A stretch of DNA of 5,034 nucleotides from Hyphomicrobiales bacterium (GCA_030600135.1 JAUVMS010000301.1:1-5034); one strand, 5' to 3'. Positions 1 to 5,034 are shown, counted from the first letter of the stretch. Notes: a model not told the origin generated them from the letters alone. A program made the numbers and translations.

Positions 1-935
1 ACATTGCCGGATATAGGGATGTCGCCTGGCTCGCCAGACGCAATGCGGTGACGATTTTGCCGTCGGTCGCTAGTCTTGGGGCGCTGCGCCGTTTCGCCAG
101 AGCCAGCGGTGCGCGCAAGCCGTTCATTGGCTATGGAAATCCGCTGCTCGATGGCCATGCGGGCTGCCCGAAGGTTTCCGTGCCAAAGTCCTGTCCGAGT
201 GCTGCATCGGTCGTGATGGAGCAACGACCACAGGATGCGTGGCCCATGGTTGCCTCGATACAAAAATTTTTTCGGGCGGGTCAGGCCAATGTATCGGCGG
301 TGCGGGCGCTTTGCCCGTTGCCCGACACCGGTCACGAACTCAAATGTGTGGCCGAGAGTCTTGGCGCGCGCTTGAGCGAGGTCCGGCTCGGCGCCGAGGC
401 GACGGAGGCCGACGTCAAGCAGCTCAGCCGGTCGCGCCAGCTCGACGATTTTCGGATCTTGCACTTCGCGACCCATGGCTTGCTGGCGGGAGAGACCCAA
501 CAGCTGGCGCGTGATTTGGCGGAACCTGCCTTGGTGATGACGCCACCAGCTGAGGCAAGCACGGAAGATGATGGGCTGCTGACCGCGTCGGAGGTGGCGG
601 AGCTTCAGTTGGATGCGGATTGGGTGATCTTATCGGCCTGCAATACCGCGTCCGGTGAAGTGCTCGGTGCCGAGGCGCTCTCCGGGCTGGCACGGGCTTT
701 CTTTTATGCCGGTGCGCGAGCGTTGCTGGTGTCGCACTGGCCTGTCGCCTCGAGCGCTGCCGTCAAGCTTACGACGGGGTCCTTCGCGGAGCTGCGCAGC
801 ACGCCCGGCATGGGGCGGGCCGAGGCGCTGCGGCGTTCAGTGGTTGCGTATTTATCCGACGGTCCCACTTGGCAGGCGCACCCGGCCTATTGGGCGCCAT
901 TTATCGTCGTGGGCGAAGGGGCGGCGGCGCCATAG
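1..935 (+). CDS. CHAT-domain cysteine protease, C-terminal part (5' end outside window)
   Basis: The frame is open from base 3 to the TAG at 933-935 and gives 310 visible residues. CHAT domains are caspase/separase-like (clan CD) peptidases using a His-Cys dyad. Both are present: H158 in HFATHG (His codon 474-476) and C213 in LSACNT (Cys codon 639-641), counting from the codon at base 3. Other family hallmarks follow in order: NAVTILPSVASL near the left edge, LCPLPDTGHEL before the catalytic half, DGLLTASEVAELQLDADWV, GLARAFFYAGARALLVSHWPV, and the terminal HPAYWAPFIVVGEG. A GTG at 48 could be taken as a start, but the 15 codons before it (IAGYRDVAWLARRNA) read as ordinary CHAT sequence, so the gene continues leftward. 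In this family the N-terminus is often TPR repeats; that part cannot be seen. No signal peptide or membrane segment is visible. Substrate unknown. The domain call is near certain; the biological role is not. Confidence 0.93.
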   Translation, partial: IAGYRDVAWLARRNAVTILPSVASLGALRRFARASGARKPFIGYGNPLLDGHAGCPKVSVPKSCPSAASVVMEQRPQDAWPMVASIQKFFRAGQANVSAVRALCPLPDTGHELKCVAESLGARLSEVRLGAEATEADVKQLSRSRQLDDFRILHFATHGLLAGETQQLARDLAEPALVMTPPAEASTEDDGLLTASEVAELQLDADWVILSACNTASGEVLGAEALSGLARAFFYAGARALLVSHWPVASSAAVKLTTGSFAELRSTPGMGRAEALRRSVVAYLSDGPTWQAHPAYWAPFIVVGEGAAAP

Positions 936-974
936 GCGAGCTCATGCTGGCGTTCGGTGACGGGCAAACGTTGA

Positions 975-1256
975 TTAGATTCCGGCGCGGGCTTTTCTGG
1001 TTCGCACGGACCTTACGGTCAAATAGACCCCGATCATGCCGACCAAAAGGTTTGCGGTGTCAAGTGCCACTTTCAAGAAATCGAGCGTGCTTTCCGCAGC
1101 GGGACCGCGGGCGCTTCGCGTGCCCAGTTCGCTCGTCGGATCCACCTCGGGACGCAGCGCCTGCATGACCACGTCCGGCAGTGGCGTGACAAACCAACAA
1201 ATCGCCAAAACCACGAGCGCGAGACCCACGATAAGTGCAACTGCCTTGCCAGACAT
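975..1256 (-). CDS. Small protein with two predicted membrane segments, unknown function
   Basis: The frame encodes 93 residues and matches no family I recognise. There is a hydrophobic helix at about residues 5-24 (AVALIVGLALVVLAICWFV), a polar middle of about 40 residues (PEVDPTSELGTRSARGPAAE), a second weaker helix at about 66-82 (DTANLLVGMIGVYLTV), and a basic tail (RSVRTRKAR). A hairpin topology with both ends in the cytoplasm is plausible. An in-frame ATG at 1277 would add seven residues (MRTKRSV). I chose the ATG at 1256 because AAAGAGG (1263-1269) lies 6 bases before it, and a possible -10 box at 1293-1298 would leave almost no leader for the upstream ATG. The gene is convergent with the CHAT gene: the stop codons are 39 bases apart with no obvious terminator between. 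The hydrophobic pattern and ribosome site favour a real gene; homology was not testable. Confidence 0.65.
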   Translation of the reverse strand: MSGKAVALIVGLALVVLAICWFVTPLPDVVMQALRPEVDPTSELGTRSARGPAAESTLDFLKVALDTANLLVGMIGVYLTVRSVRTRKARAGI

Positions 1257-1262
1257 GACCGA

Positions 1263-1269
1263 CCTCTTT
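1263..1269 (-). promoter_or_regulatory. Ribosome binding site that decides the start of the small membrane protein
   Basis: On the minus strand the sequence reads AAAGAGG, then six bases, then ATG at 1256. This is the strongest Shine-Dalgarno match near either candidate start. The ATG at 1277 has only a weak CAGGCG before it. The site lies inside the coding frame of the longer alternative. Confidence 0.6.
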
Positions 1270-1292
1270 GTACGCATCGCCTGAGTTCACGA

Positions 1293-1298
1293 CTTATA
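1293..1298 (-). promoter_or_regulatory. Possible -10 element for the small membrane protein gene
   Basis: The minus strand reads TGTATAAG, a TATAAG hexamer (5 of 6 to TATAAT) directly preceded by TG. A start site about 7 bases further on would give a leader of roughly 30 bases to the ATG at 1256. No good -35 hexamer sits at the usual 16-18 base spacing, so this is a weak prediction. Confidence 0.3.
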
Positions 1299-1355
1299 CA
1301 GCGTTTGTGGGCAAATCATGGGCGGCACAGTGCTGCACACAAGCGATGGGTCGTG

Positions 1356-1383
1356 TTGGATGCGGCGATACTGCGCCATCCAA
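1356..1383 (-). other. Stem-loop downstream of the M48 protease gene
   Basis: TTGGAT (1356-1361) pairs with ATCCAA (1378-1383). After a two-base bulge (1362-1363), GGCG (1364-1367) pairs with CGCC (1374-1377), closing a 6-base loop. This makes 10 base pairs. It lies 57 bases beyond the stop codon of the M48 gene. No T-run follows on the minus strand, so it is not a classical intrinsic terminator. It may be a 3'-end structure or a processing or pausing site. Confidence 0.4.
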
Positions 1384-1386
1384 GAG

Positions 1387-1401
1387 AGCGATTCTATCGC
1401 T
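1387..1401 (-). other. Perfect short hairpin, possible weak terminator of the M48 gene
   Basis: AGCGAT (1387-1392) and ATCGCT (1396-1401) form a perfect 6 bp stem with a 3-base loop. It is 39 bases after the M48 stop codon and 3 bases from the stem-loop at 1356-1383. On the minus strand it is followed by CTCTTGG, which is only slightly T-rich. Termination is possible but not shown. Confidence 0.35.
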
Positions 1402-1439
1402 GCGCGAACCGAAGGGCTTTGTGCATCGCGCCGGTCGAT

Positions 1440-2501
1440 TCAGAACCAAAGGCCCGGAACGCGATAACGCGGGCGCATGGCAATGGGGCCGAGACCGATC
1501 AAGGTCATCATTGGCTCTTCCGGAATTTCGATGGGAAAGAGCTCGGGCTGGCCTTGCAAGTCACGCAAGCGGGCCACACGATCGGCGGTTTGCGGATGCG
1601 AGCGCAGGACCGACGGTTGCGGGATACGGCGGCCCGGCAAGAAAATATCCTCCCACATGCGACCATGGTAATGCTCCAATTTTTCGAGCGCCGAGGCGAG
1701 GGCAATGGGGTCGCCGGTCAACAATGCACCTTCCAAGTCGGCATCGTACTCACGTGCTCGCGAGAGGCCGTTCTGCAAGAGGTTGCCGATCGTCGGGGCA
1801 AGAAAGAGCACCAGCATCGCCAGCCATGGGACACGAGCGCTGTCGGTCAGGATCGCAGGCATGTAGGAAATGAACAAGAAAAGCGCACCGAACCACATGA
1901 CCTGCGTGATGCGGCCCATGGTGTCGGCCAGCGCCATGATGGCGAGGTCGTTGTTTCGTACGTGGCTCATTTCATGGGCGAGTACGCCAGTCAGCTCGCG
2001 CATGTTGAGCTTGCGGAGCATGCCTTCGGTGACGGCAATGGCGGCGTGCTCCGGACGGCCCGTGGCAAAAGCGTTGAGCGTCATGCTGGGTATGACGTAA
2101 AGCTGGGGGGTGGCCGGCAGCTCGGCGCGGTCGCTCAACACCTCGACGATCCGCAACAATTGGATGCCGTGGCGCGCATCGATTGGGCGCGCACGGTACA
2201 TACGCATCACGACCTTAGGCGGTATTCGGGGTGCGAAAAACGTCAGCAGGCCAACCAAAACGGCGACCCAAATGACGCCGATGAAGGACCAAAGCAGGTA
2301 GGCGGAAAAGGTCAGAAGAGCGCCAAGCCCAAACAGCAGGATGATGGTGTGAATCCTATTGCGGGCCTTGTGCTCGCGCCGACGCGCCTCTTGCAGATGA
2401 GGAACCGTCGGCGTGGGCTCAGGTTCGTGCCCTGGTTGCTGCCTCGCCAGCTTTTGCCGGGCTCGTCCCATCAGTGTCTGAACGCGATTCAAGATTAACA
2501 A
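1440..2501 (-). CDS. M48-family (HtpX-like) membrane zinc metalloprotease
   Basis: The 353-residue frame carries the M48 zinc site: HEMSH at residues 176-180 (two His ligands and the catalytic Glu177) and the third ligand Glu251 in REYDAD. The late M48 motif SHPQTADRVARL is at 301-312. Hydrophobic segments at about 51-70, 72-89, 199-217 and 224-240 give the HtpX layout of two helices, catalytic site, then two helices. HtpX proteases degrade damaged membrane proteins, with the active site facing the cytoplasm; a quality-control role here is inferred from family. A polar, basic and Pro-rich stretch of about 48 residues precedes the first helix. The tail ends PRYRVPGLWF. The start is uncertain: the longest version uses TTG at 2501, with alternatives TTG at 2492 and ATG at 2471, none with a good ribosome site; a TGA at 2520-2522 blocks further extension. 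It lies downstream of the LOG gene on the same strand, 91 bases away, and may be co-transcribed with it. Confidence 0.92.
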   Translation of the reverse strand: MLILNRVQTLMGRARQKLARQQPGHEPEPTPTVPHLQEARRREHKARNRIHTIILLFGLGALLTFSAYLLWSFIGVIWVAVLVGLLTFFAPRIPPKVVMRMYRARPIDARHGIQLLRIVEVLSDRAELPATPQLYVIPSMTLNAFATGRPEHAAIAVTEGMLRKLNMRELTGVLAHEMSHVRNNDLAIMALADTMGRITQVMWFGALFLFISYMPAILTDSARVPWLAMLVLFLAPTIGNLLQNGLSRAREYDADLEGALLTGDPIALASALEKLEHYHGRMWEDIFLPGRRIPQPSVLRSHPQTADRVARLRDLQGQPELFPIEIPEEPMMTLIGLGPIAMRPRYRVPGLWF

Positions 2502-2592
2502 CCCATGTCCATTGACAGCTCAGACGAGCGCAAAGCAGCCCCCTTTTAACTTCACCTCGCGCATCACCGCGAAACGTTACCATCCTGCAAGG

Positions 2593-3213
2593 TCAGAGTC
2601 TTGCGGTGACCTGAGCATCGTCCCCCGACGGTACATAGTGAGACAAGGCCTCGTTCACCGCTGGCACAATCTCCTTGGCGGTCGAAACGACATGGAAGCG
2701 CACTTCCAGATCGCTGCGAATGAAGGCTTGTTGGCGCATATGCTCGAACAGACCGAGCAGTGGCTCCCAAAACCCGTCAATGTTGGCAACGACGATGGGT
2801 TTGGTGTGCCGGCCGAGTTGGGACCAGGTGAGCTGTTCGACGAGTTCCTCCAGGGTACCGATGCCGCCCGGCAGCGCGACGAAGGCGTCAGAACGCTCGA
2901 ACATCGCGCGCTTGCGCTCATGCATGTCCTCGGTGACGATCAAATCCTGCACATCGCGTAGCATTTGTTCGCGATCGGACAGAAAGCTGGGAATGATCCC
3001 TGTGACATAACCGCCGTGTCCCAACACGGAGCGTGCGACCTCGCCCATTAGGCCAAGACCACCGCCGCCATAGACCAGGCCAAAGTTGCTTTGGGCCATA
3101 GTGCGCCCAAGCGTGCGCGCGGCGCGTGCATACTTCTGGTTCTTACCTTTGCCTGATCCGCAATAGACACAAATGTTTCGATGATTTTCTTGTGTAAATT
3201 TTCCGTTTTTCAT
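2593..3213 (-). CDS. LOG-family (TIGR00730-type) nucleotide 5'-monophosphate phosphoribohydrolase
   Basis: The 206-residue Rossmann-fold protein has the family signatures: ICVYCGS near the N-terminus (14-20), YGGGGLGLMG (48-57), MHERK (97-101, Arg and Lys at the active site) and PGGIGTLEE (115-123), the nucleotide/phosphate-binding and catalytic motif. Characterised LOG proteins hydrolyse cytokinin riboside 5'-monophosphates, or related nucleoside monophosphates such as AMP, to the free base and ribose 5-phosphate. Such proteins have often been mislabelled lysine decarboxylases. The length is normal for the family and no signal peptide is seen, so it is cytosolic. The ATG at 3213 is the only sensible start; GGA lies 8 bases before it, a weak ribosome site. 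It is transcribed away from the anchored Ig-like gene and towards the M48 gene. The physiological substrate here is unknown. Confidence 0.95.
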   Translation of the reverse strand: MKNGKFTQENHRNICVYCGSGKGKNQKYARAARTLGRTMAQSNFGLVYGGGGLGLMGEVARSVLGHGGYVTGIIPSFLSDREQMLRDVQDLIVTEDMHERKRAMFERSDAFVALPGGIGTLEELVEQLTWSQLGRHTKPIVVANIDGFWEPLLGLFEHMRQQAFIRSDLEVRFHVVSTAKEIVPAVNEALSHYVPSGDDAQVTARL

Positions 3214-3318
3214 TCTTTTGTTCCGTTTACTTTCAGAAACCGCCGCGATTCCAAAGTGATTTTGCTTCTAGTCTCCAAAGCAATACTCGTACCGAATACA
3301 TGGTATGTGGCGAAGGGG

Positions 3319-3328
3319 CCAAATTTGG
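3319..3328. promoter_or_regulatory. Perfect 10-base palindrome, possible operator
   Basis: CCAAATTTGG at 3319-3328 is a perfect palindrome, embedded in GGCCAAATTTGGGCC. With no loop it cannot be an RNA hairpin of use, so a site for a dimeric regulator is the better reading. It lies just downstream of the minus-strand TATAAT and just upstream of the weak plus-strand promoter, so a protein bound here could affect both genes. No regulator family is assigned. Confidence 0.3.
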
Positions 3329-3349
3329 GCCGTGACTGGTTCGTGCCTC

Positions 3350-3381
3350 ATTATATGGGTATGGTGTACTGAAGAGTGCAA
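3350..3381 (-). promoter_or_regulatory. Possible promoter for the LOG gene
   Basis: On the minus strand a perfect TATAAT is at 3350-3355. TTGCAC at 3376-3381 resembles a -35 box, but the spacing is 20 bases, longer than the usual 16-18. The resulting leader to the LOG start would be about 130 bases. The -10 match is good; the promoter as a whole is uncertain. Confidence 0.35.
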
Positions 3382-3399
3382 CTGGCATGGCGTTGCCAG
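3382..3399 (+). other. Hairpin 1 of a tandem pair upstream of the anchored Ig-like gene
   Basis: CTGGCA (3382-3387) pairs perfectly with TGCCAG (3394-3399) around a 6-base loop. It abuts the next hairpin with no spacer. If the plus-strand gene is transcribed from further left, both hairpins lie in its leader, about 55-90 bases before the start codon. Confidence 0.4.
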
Positions 3400-3417
3400 G
3401 CGGGAACTTGAACCCGC
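3400..3417 (+). other. Hairpin 2 of the tandem pair, with an alternative fold
   Basis: GCGGG (3400-3404) pairs with CCCGC (3413-3417) around an 8-base loop. CCCG at 3413-3416 can pair instead with CGGG at 3420-3423, so two folds compete. The minus strand resembles a tRNA T-arm (GGGTTCAAGTTCCC), but has one loop base too many and no tRNA body around it. A leader RNA element is possible; function unknown. Confidence 0.4.
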
Positions 3418-3458
3418 TTCGGGGGGCGACCAGTTAAGCGGTGCGCGCATCAATTTGT

Positions 3459-3463
3459 AGAGG
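3459..3463 (+). promoter_or_regulatory. Ribosome binding site of the anchored Ig-like gene
   Basis: AGAGG at 3459-3463 is eight bases before the ATG at 3472. In that frame the nearest upstream stop is TGA at 3409-3411, and there is no ATG, GTG or TTG between, so the start is well fixed. Confidence 0.65.
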
Positions 3464-3471
3464 CAAAATTA

Positions 3472-5034
3472 ATGAGTGGTCGCCGCTTCATATCTGCTCT
3501 GCTTTTTGTCGTGTTTGCGTTTGTCGGAGGCGCCAGCCTTGTCGCCCAGTGGCAAACGGGATCTTGGCGGTTGCCGTTTGAGATTGCTGCGCTGGAAGAG
3601 GCCGAAGCAACGGCTGACATGCCCGATGCGAAAGATGACGAAGATGCAAGGGCGAACCTCAAGATTGATGATGAAATTTCCCGAGTAGAGTCAAGTCAAT
3701 ATCGAGAAAATGGTGTTTCGGGGCGAGGCATATCTGAAGCATCTGATCCAATTTTGTTGGAAGACGCTTCGCGCCAATCCGAAGAACGACTGTCATCATT
3801 GCAGCGAGATCATGATTCGGGGCTCGATCAATCCCAGAGCTACGAAACAGCGCAACTATTGCCGCGATTTTCAACCATCGAGATTGCGCCTGACGGCACG
3901 ACGGTTGTCTTGGGGGTCTCTGCGCCCGGTGCCGTTGTGCGGGTGTTCTTGGATGGCCGTGAGACAGGCAGTGCGTTGGTGGACACCGATGGCAGGTGGG
4001 CGACGACATTGGCGCGGACGCTTGCGCCTGGTGCCTACAAACTAAAGGCAATCGGCGTTGATGGCGCCGGAGTTGCCGCACATGGTCGTGTCGTGGAATT
4101 TTCGGTGCCTGTCGCGAGCGACGACGCTTATCGCATTGCGCTCGACCAAGATGAGGGGTTGGAGCCGGTAAGGACCGCATCACGACCTCTGCCAGGCTCC
4201 TTCCGTTCGGTGGAAACCTTGCAAGACAGCAGCGAGAGACCGGCCACCGGATTGCTGGATCGCGCCGACGAGTTGGCCAATGCGGCGTCGGAAAAATTTG
4301 CCGAATGGCTCAATAGAAACACAAGACGGCCGGACAGCGGCGGCGGCGTCGACGACGGGGACTTGCAGCAGACAGCTGAACTTGATCCCGCACTGACCGA
4401 ACGGCTCGCCGAGCGCGACGACAGGCTAGCTGCGAAATCTCGCGATGTGCGAGATTCCGATGGGATTTTCGATCGCGCGGAAGGATTAGCCCAAACGGCG
4501 AAAGGCCGTGTTGCCGACCGCTGGCGCAGGCTAAATGGCGAGGATGAGGAGGTCGACGATCGCGTTGTAGAGCGCCTGCCAGCTGGCGATCGGGCGATGG
4601 CGGAGACCGACAGCGGGCTCTCCTCGAGCAGTGCCGACGACAGAGCTGCGGCACCAGAAGTGCTCGCGGACAATGACCGGATTGGGCGACCGCCCTCGAT
4701 GCGTGATGAGCGGGAAAGTGCTGGCATTGTCGGCCGGCTCGGTTCGGATCGCGTGGCGGAATTGCTATCTCGGGAGTTCTCGAGACCGAGCGTTCCTGGA
4801 TCCGAGAATCTGCCGCAACCTAAGCGTGAAACAACTATCGTGCGCCTGCCCGAAGACCCCACGCAGGGCCCGCGACAGGCGGAGGATGCACGCGACAGTC
4901 GCACGTGGCAAACCAATGTAGTCAGGCGCCGATCAAGGCCCGTTGTCGAGACTTTGGAGCCGGAGCCTAGCAAGGACAGGCTGGGAGAAACAGGGATCGG
5001 GGTTGCCGATGATGGTCGGCGGAGTGGAGATCCC
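3472..5034 (+). CDS. Membrane-anchored protein with Ig-like domain and long charged region; N-terminal 521 residues (3' end outside window)
   Basis: The frame is open for 521 codons from ATG 3472 to the right edge with no stop. MSGRR is followed by a hydrophobic helix at about 6-26 (FISALLFVVFAFVGGASLVA), a signal anchor by the positive-inside rule, with the rest probably periplasmic. Residues 43-130 are acidic and probably disordered. Residues 132-213 look like a bacterial Ig-like beta domain: TTVVLGVSAPGAVVRVFLDG, then DTDGRW and LAPGAYKLKAIGVDGAG. Residues 214-521 are rich in Asp, Glu, Arg, Ala and Ser, with degenerate DRA..LA..A repeats. Alphaproteobacterial proteins with this anchor plus Ig-like plan often end in a LysM peptidoglycan-binding domain; none is visible, so a C-terminal LysM beyond the edge is inference. 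It is divergent from the LOG gene. Long minus-strand frames inside it (3659-4183, 4128-4973) are Ser/Arg-rich or His/Pro-rich shadows. Confidence 0.82.
   Translation, partial: MSGRRFISALLFVVFAFVGGASLVAQWQTGSWRLPFEIAALEEAEATADMPDAKDDEDARANLKIDDEISRVESSQYRENGVSGRGISEASDPILLEDASRQSEERLSSLQRDHDSGLDQSQSYETAQLLPRFSTIEIAPDGTTVVLGVSAPGAVVRVFLDGRETGSALVDTDGRWATTLARTLAPGAYKLKAIGVDGAGVAAHGRVVEFSVPVASDDAYRIALDQDEGLEPVRTASRPLPGSFRSVETLQDSSERPATGLLDRADELANAASEKFAEWLNRNTRRPDSGGGVDDGDLQQTAELDPALTERLAERDDRLAAKSRDVRDSDGIFDRAEGLAQTAKGRVADRWRRLNGEDEEVDDRVVERLPAGDRAMAETDSGLSSSSADDRAAAPEVLADNDRIGRPPSMRDERESAGIVGRLGSDRVAELLSREFSRPSVPGSENLPQPKRETTIVRLPEDPTQGPRQAEDARDSRTWQTNVVRRRSRPVVETLEPEPSKDRLGETGIGVADDGRRSGDP
4258..4308 (+). 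repeat. Degenerate protein repeat, copy 1 (residues 263-279)
   Basis: DRADELANAASEKFAEW aligns without gaps to residues 334-350 (copy 2). Seven of 17 positions are identical (D, R, A, L, A, A, A), and several others are conservative (D/E, N/Q, K/R, F/V, E/D). The pattern suits an amphipathic helix. DNA identity is limited apart from the shared GATCGCGC at the start. Confidence 0.4.
4471..4521 (+). repeat. Degenerate protein repeat, copy 2 (residues 334-350)
   Basis: DRAEGLAQTAKGRVADR matches copy 1 as described there, 71 residues further on. Weaker relatives may be DRLAAKSRDV (317-326) and DRVAELLSREF (426-436). Divergence suggests an old duplication or selection for a helix pattern rather than a recent DNA repeat. 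Confidence 0.4.

Larger units (their letters stand above)
3214..3471. other. Divergent intergenic region between LOG and anchored Ig-like genes
   Basis: This 258-base gap carries no credible gene. Its LOG-proximal half is more AT-rich than the surrounding genes. It must hold the promoters of both divergent genes. Signals seen: a minus-strand TATAAT (3350-3355), a palindrome at 3319-3328, a 6 bp inverted repeat TTGCTT/AAGCAA (3262-3267 and 3278-3283, 10 bases apart), and two abutting hairpins (3382-3417). A possible plus-strand promoter is CGTGAC (3331-3336), 17 bases, then TATGGG (3354-3359), which is weak and overlaps the minus-strand -10 box. Short open frames in the gap lack ribosome sites and coding character. 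Confidence 0.6.

Noticed and set aside
936..974. Search for a shared terminator between the convergent CHAT and small-protein genes
   Set aside because: The 39 bases contain no stable hairpin followed by a T- or A-run.
1305..2498. Long plus-strand open frame of 397 codons opposite the M48 gene
   Set aside because: The minus strand carries an unmistakable M48 protease across the same bases. The plus-strand product has no recognisable domain or coherent hydrophobic pattern, and is a GC-rich antisense shadow.
2520..2564. 14-residue leader-peptide-like frame before the M48 gene (minus strand, MREVKLKGGCFALV)
   Set aside because: It has no good ribosome site, no regulatory codon run and no attenuator hairpin between it and the M48 start; it is short enough to be chance.
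2587..2612. Inverted repeats around the LOG stop codon (GCAAG/CTTGC and AGGTCA/TGACCT)
   Set aside because: The two stems are mutually exclusive and short, the stop codon lies within them, and no T-run follows on the minus strand, so a terminator is not supported.
2593..3213. Lysine decarboxylase annotation for the LOG gene
   Set aside because: PGGIGTLEE and the MHERK region define the LOG phosphoribohydrolase family; the decarboxylase name is a known misannotation and no PLP-enzyme features are present.
3386..3480. Possible tRNA gene on the minus strand (T-arm-like GGGTTCAAGTTCCC)
   Set aside because: The loop has 8 bases instead of 7, the 3' acceptor and CCA do not fall at the right distance, and no D-arm or anticodon arm can be drawn upstream.
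3659..4183. Minus-strand open frame of 174 codons
   Set aside because: The His/Pro/Arg-rich composition is typical of a shadow frame, and it lies opposite the Ig-like domain coding region.
4128..4973. Minus-strand open frame of 281 codons inside the anchored Ig-like gene
   Set aside because: The product is Ser/Arg-rich low complexity without domains, while the plus strand has a fixed start, ribosome site, anchor helix and Ig-like domain.
1..5034. CRISPR array, transposon ends or prophage signs
   Set aside because: No regularly spaced direct repeats, transposase or integrase frames, or terminal inverted repeats were seen.

Overview
The window is a 5 kb piece of a GC-rich bacterial chromosome, most likely from an alphaproteobacterium, possibly of the Hyphomicrobiales type. 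That reading rests on protein style: a CHAT domain with a 'LCPLPDTGHEL' type linker, an HtpX-like M48 protease ending in a 'PRYR.PGLWF' tail, a TIGR00730-type LOG protein, and an anchored Ig-like protein of the kind that often carries LysM in this class. No rRNA, convincing tRNA, transposase or CRISPR array is present, so the taxonomic call is inference.

Layout. Bases 1-935 (+) are the C-terminal 310 residues of a CHAT-domain protease whose start lies left of the window. Convergent with it, 975-1256 (-) encodes a 93-residue protein with two membrane segments and no recognised family. A 183-base gap follows, with a possible -10 box for the small gene and two adjacent stem-loops. Two genes on the minus strand come next: an HtpX-like M48 metalloprotease (1440-2501) and, upstream of it, a LOG-family nucleotide phosphoribohydrolase (2593-3213), 91 bases apart. 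A 258-base divergent intergenic region (3214-3471) holds a perfect TATAAT on the minus strand, a 10-base palindrome and two abutting hairpins. From 3472 to the right edge (+) runs a 521-codon open frame for a membrane-anchored protein with one Ig-like domain and a long charged, degenerate-repeat region; its C-terminus is outside the window.

How the parts relate. Three of the five genes (M48 protease, small two-helix protein, anchored Ig-like protein) are membrane or envelope proteins. The LOG enzyme is cytosolic and shares a divergent control region with the anchored protein. The CHAT protease is probably a separate transcription unit that meets the small gene tail to tail. I see no clear multi-gene defence system here. 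The least explained parts are the two paired-hairpin loci, the small two-helix protein, and the repeat-bearing region of the rightmost protein.
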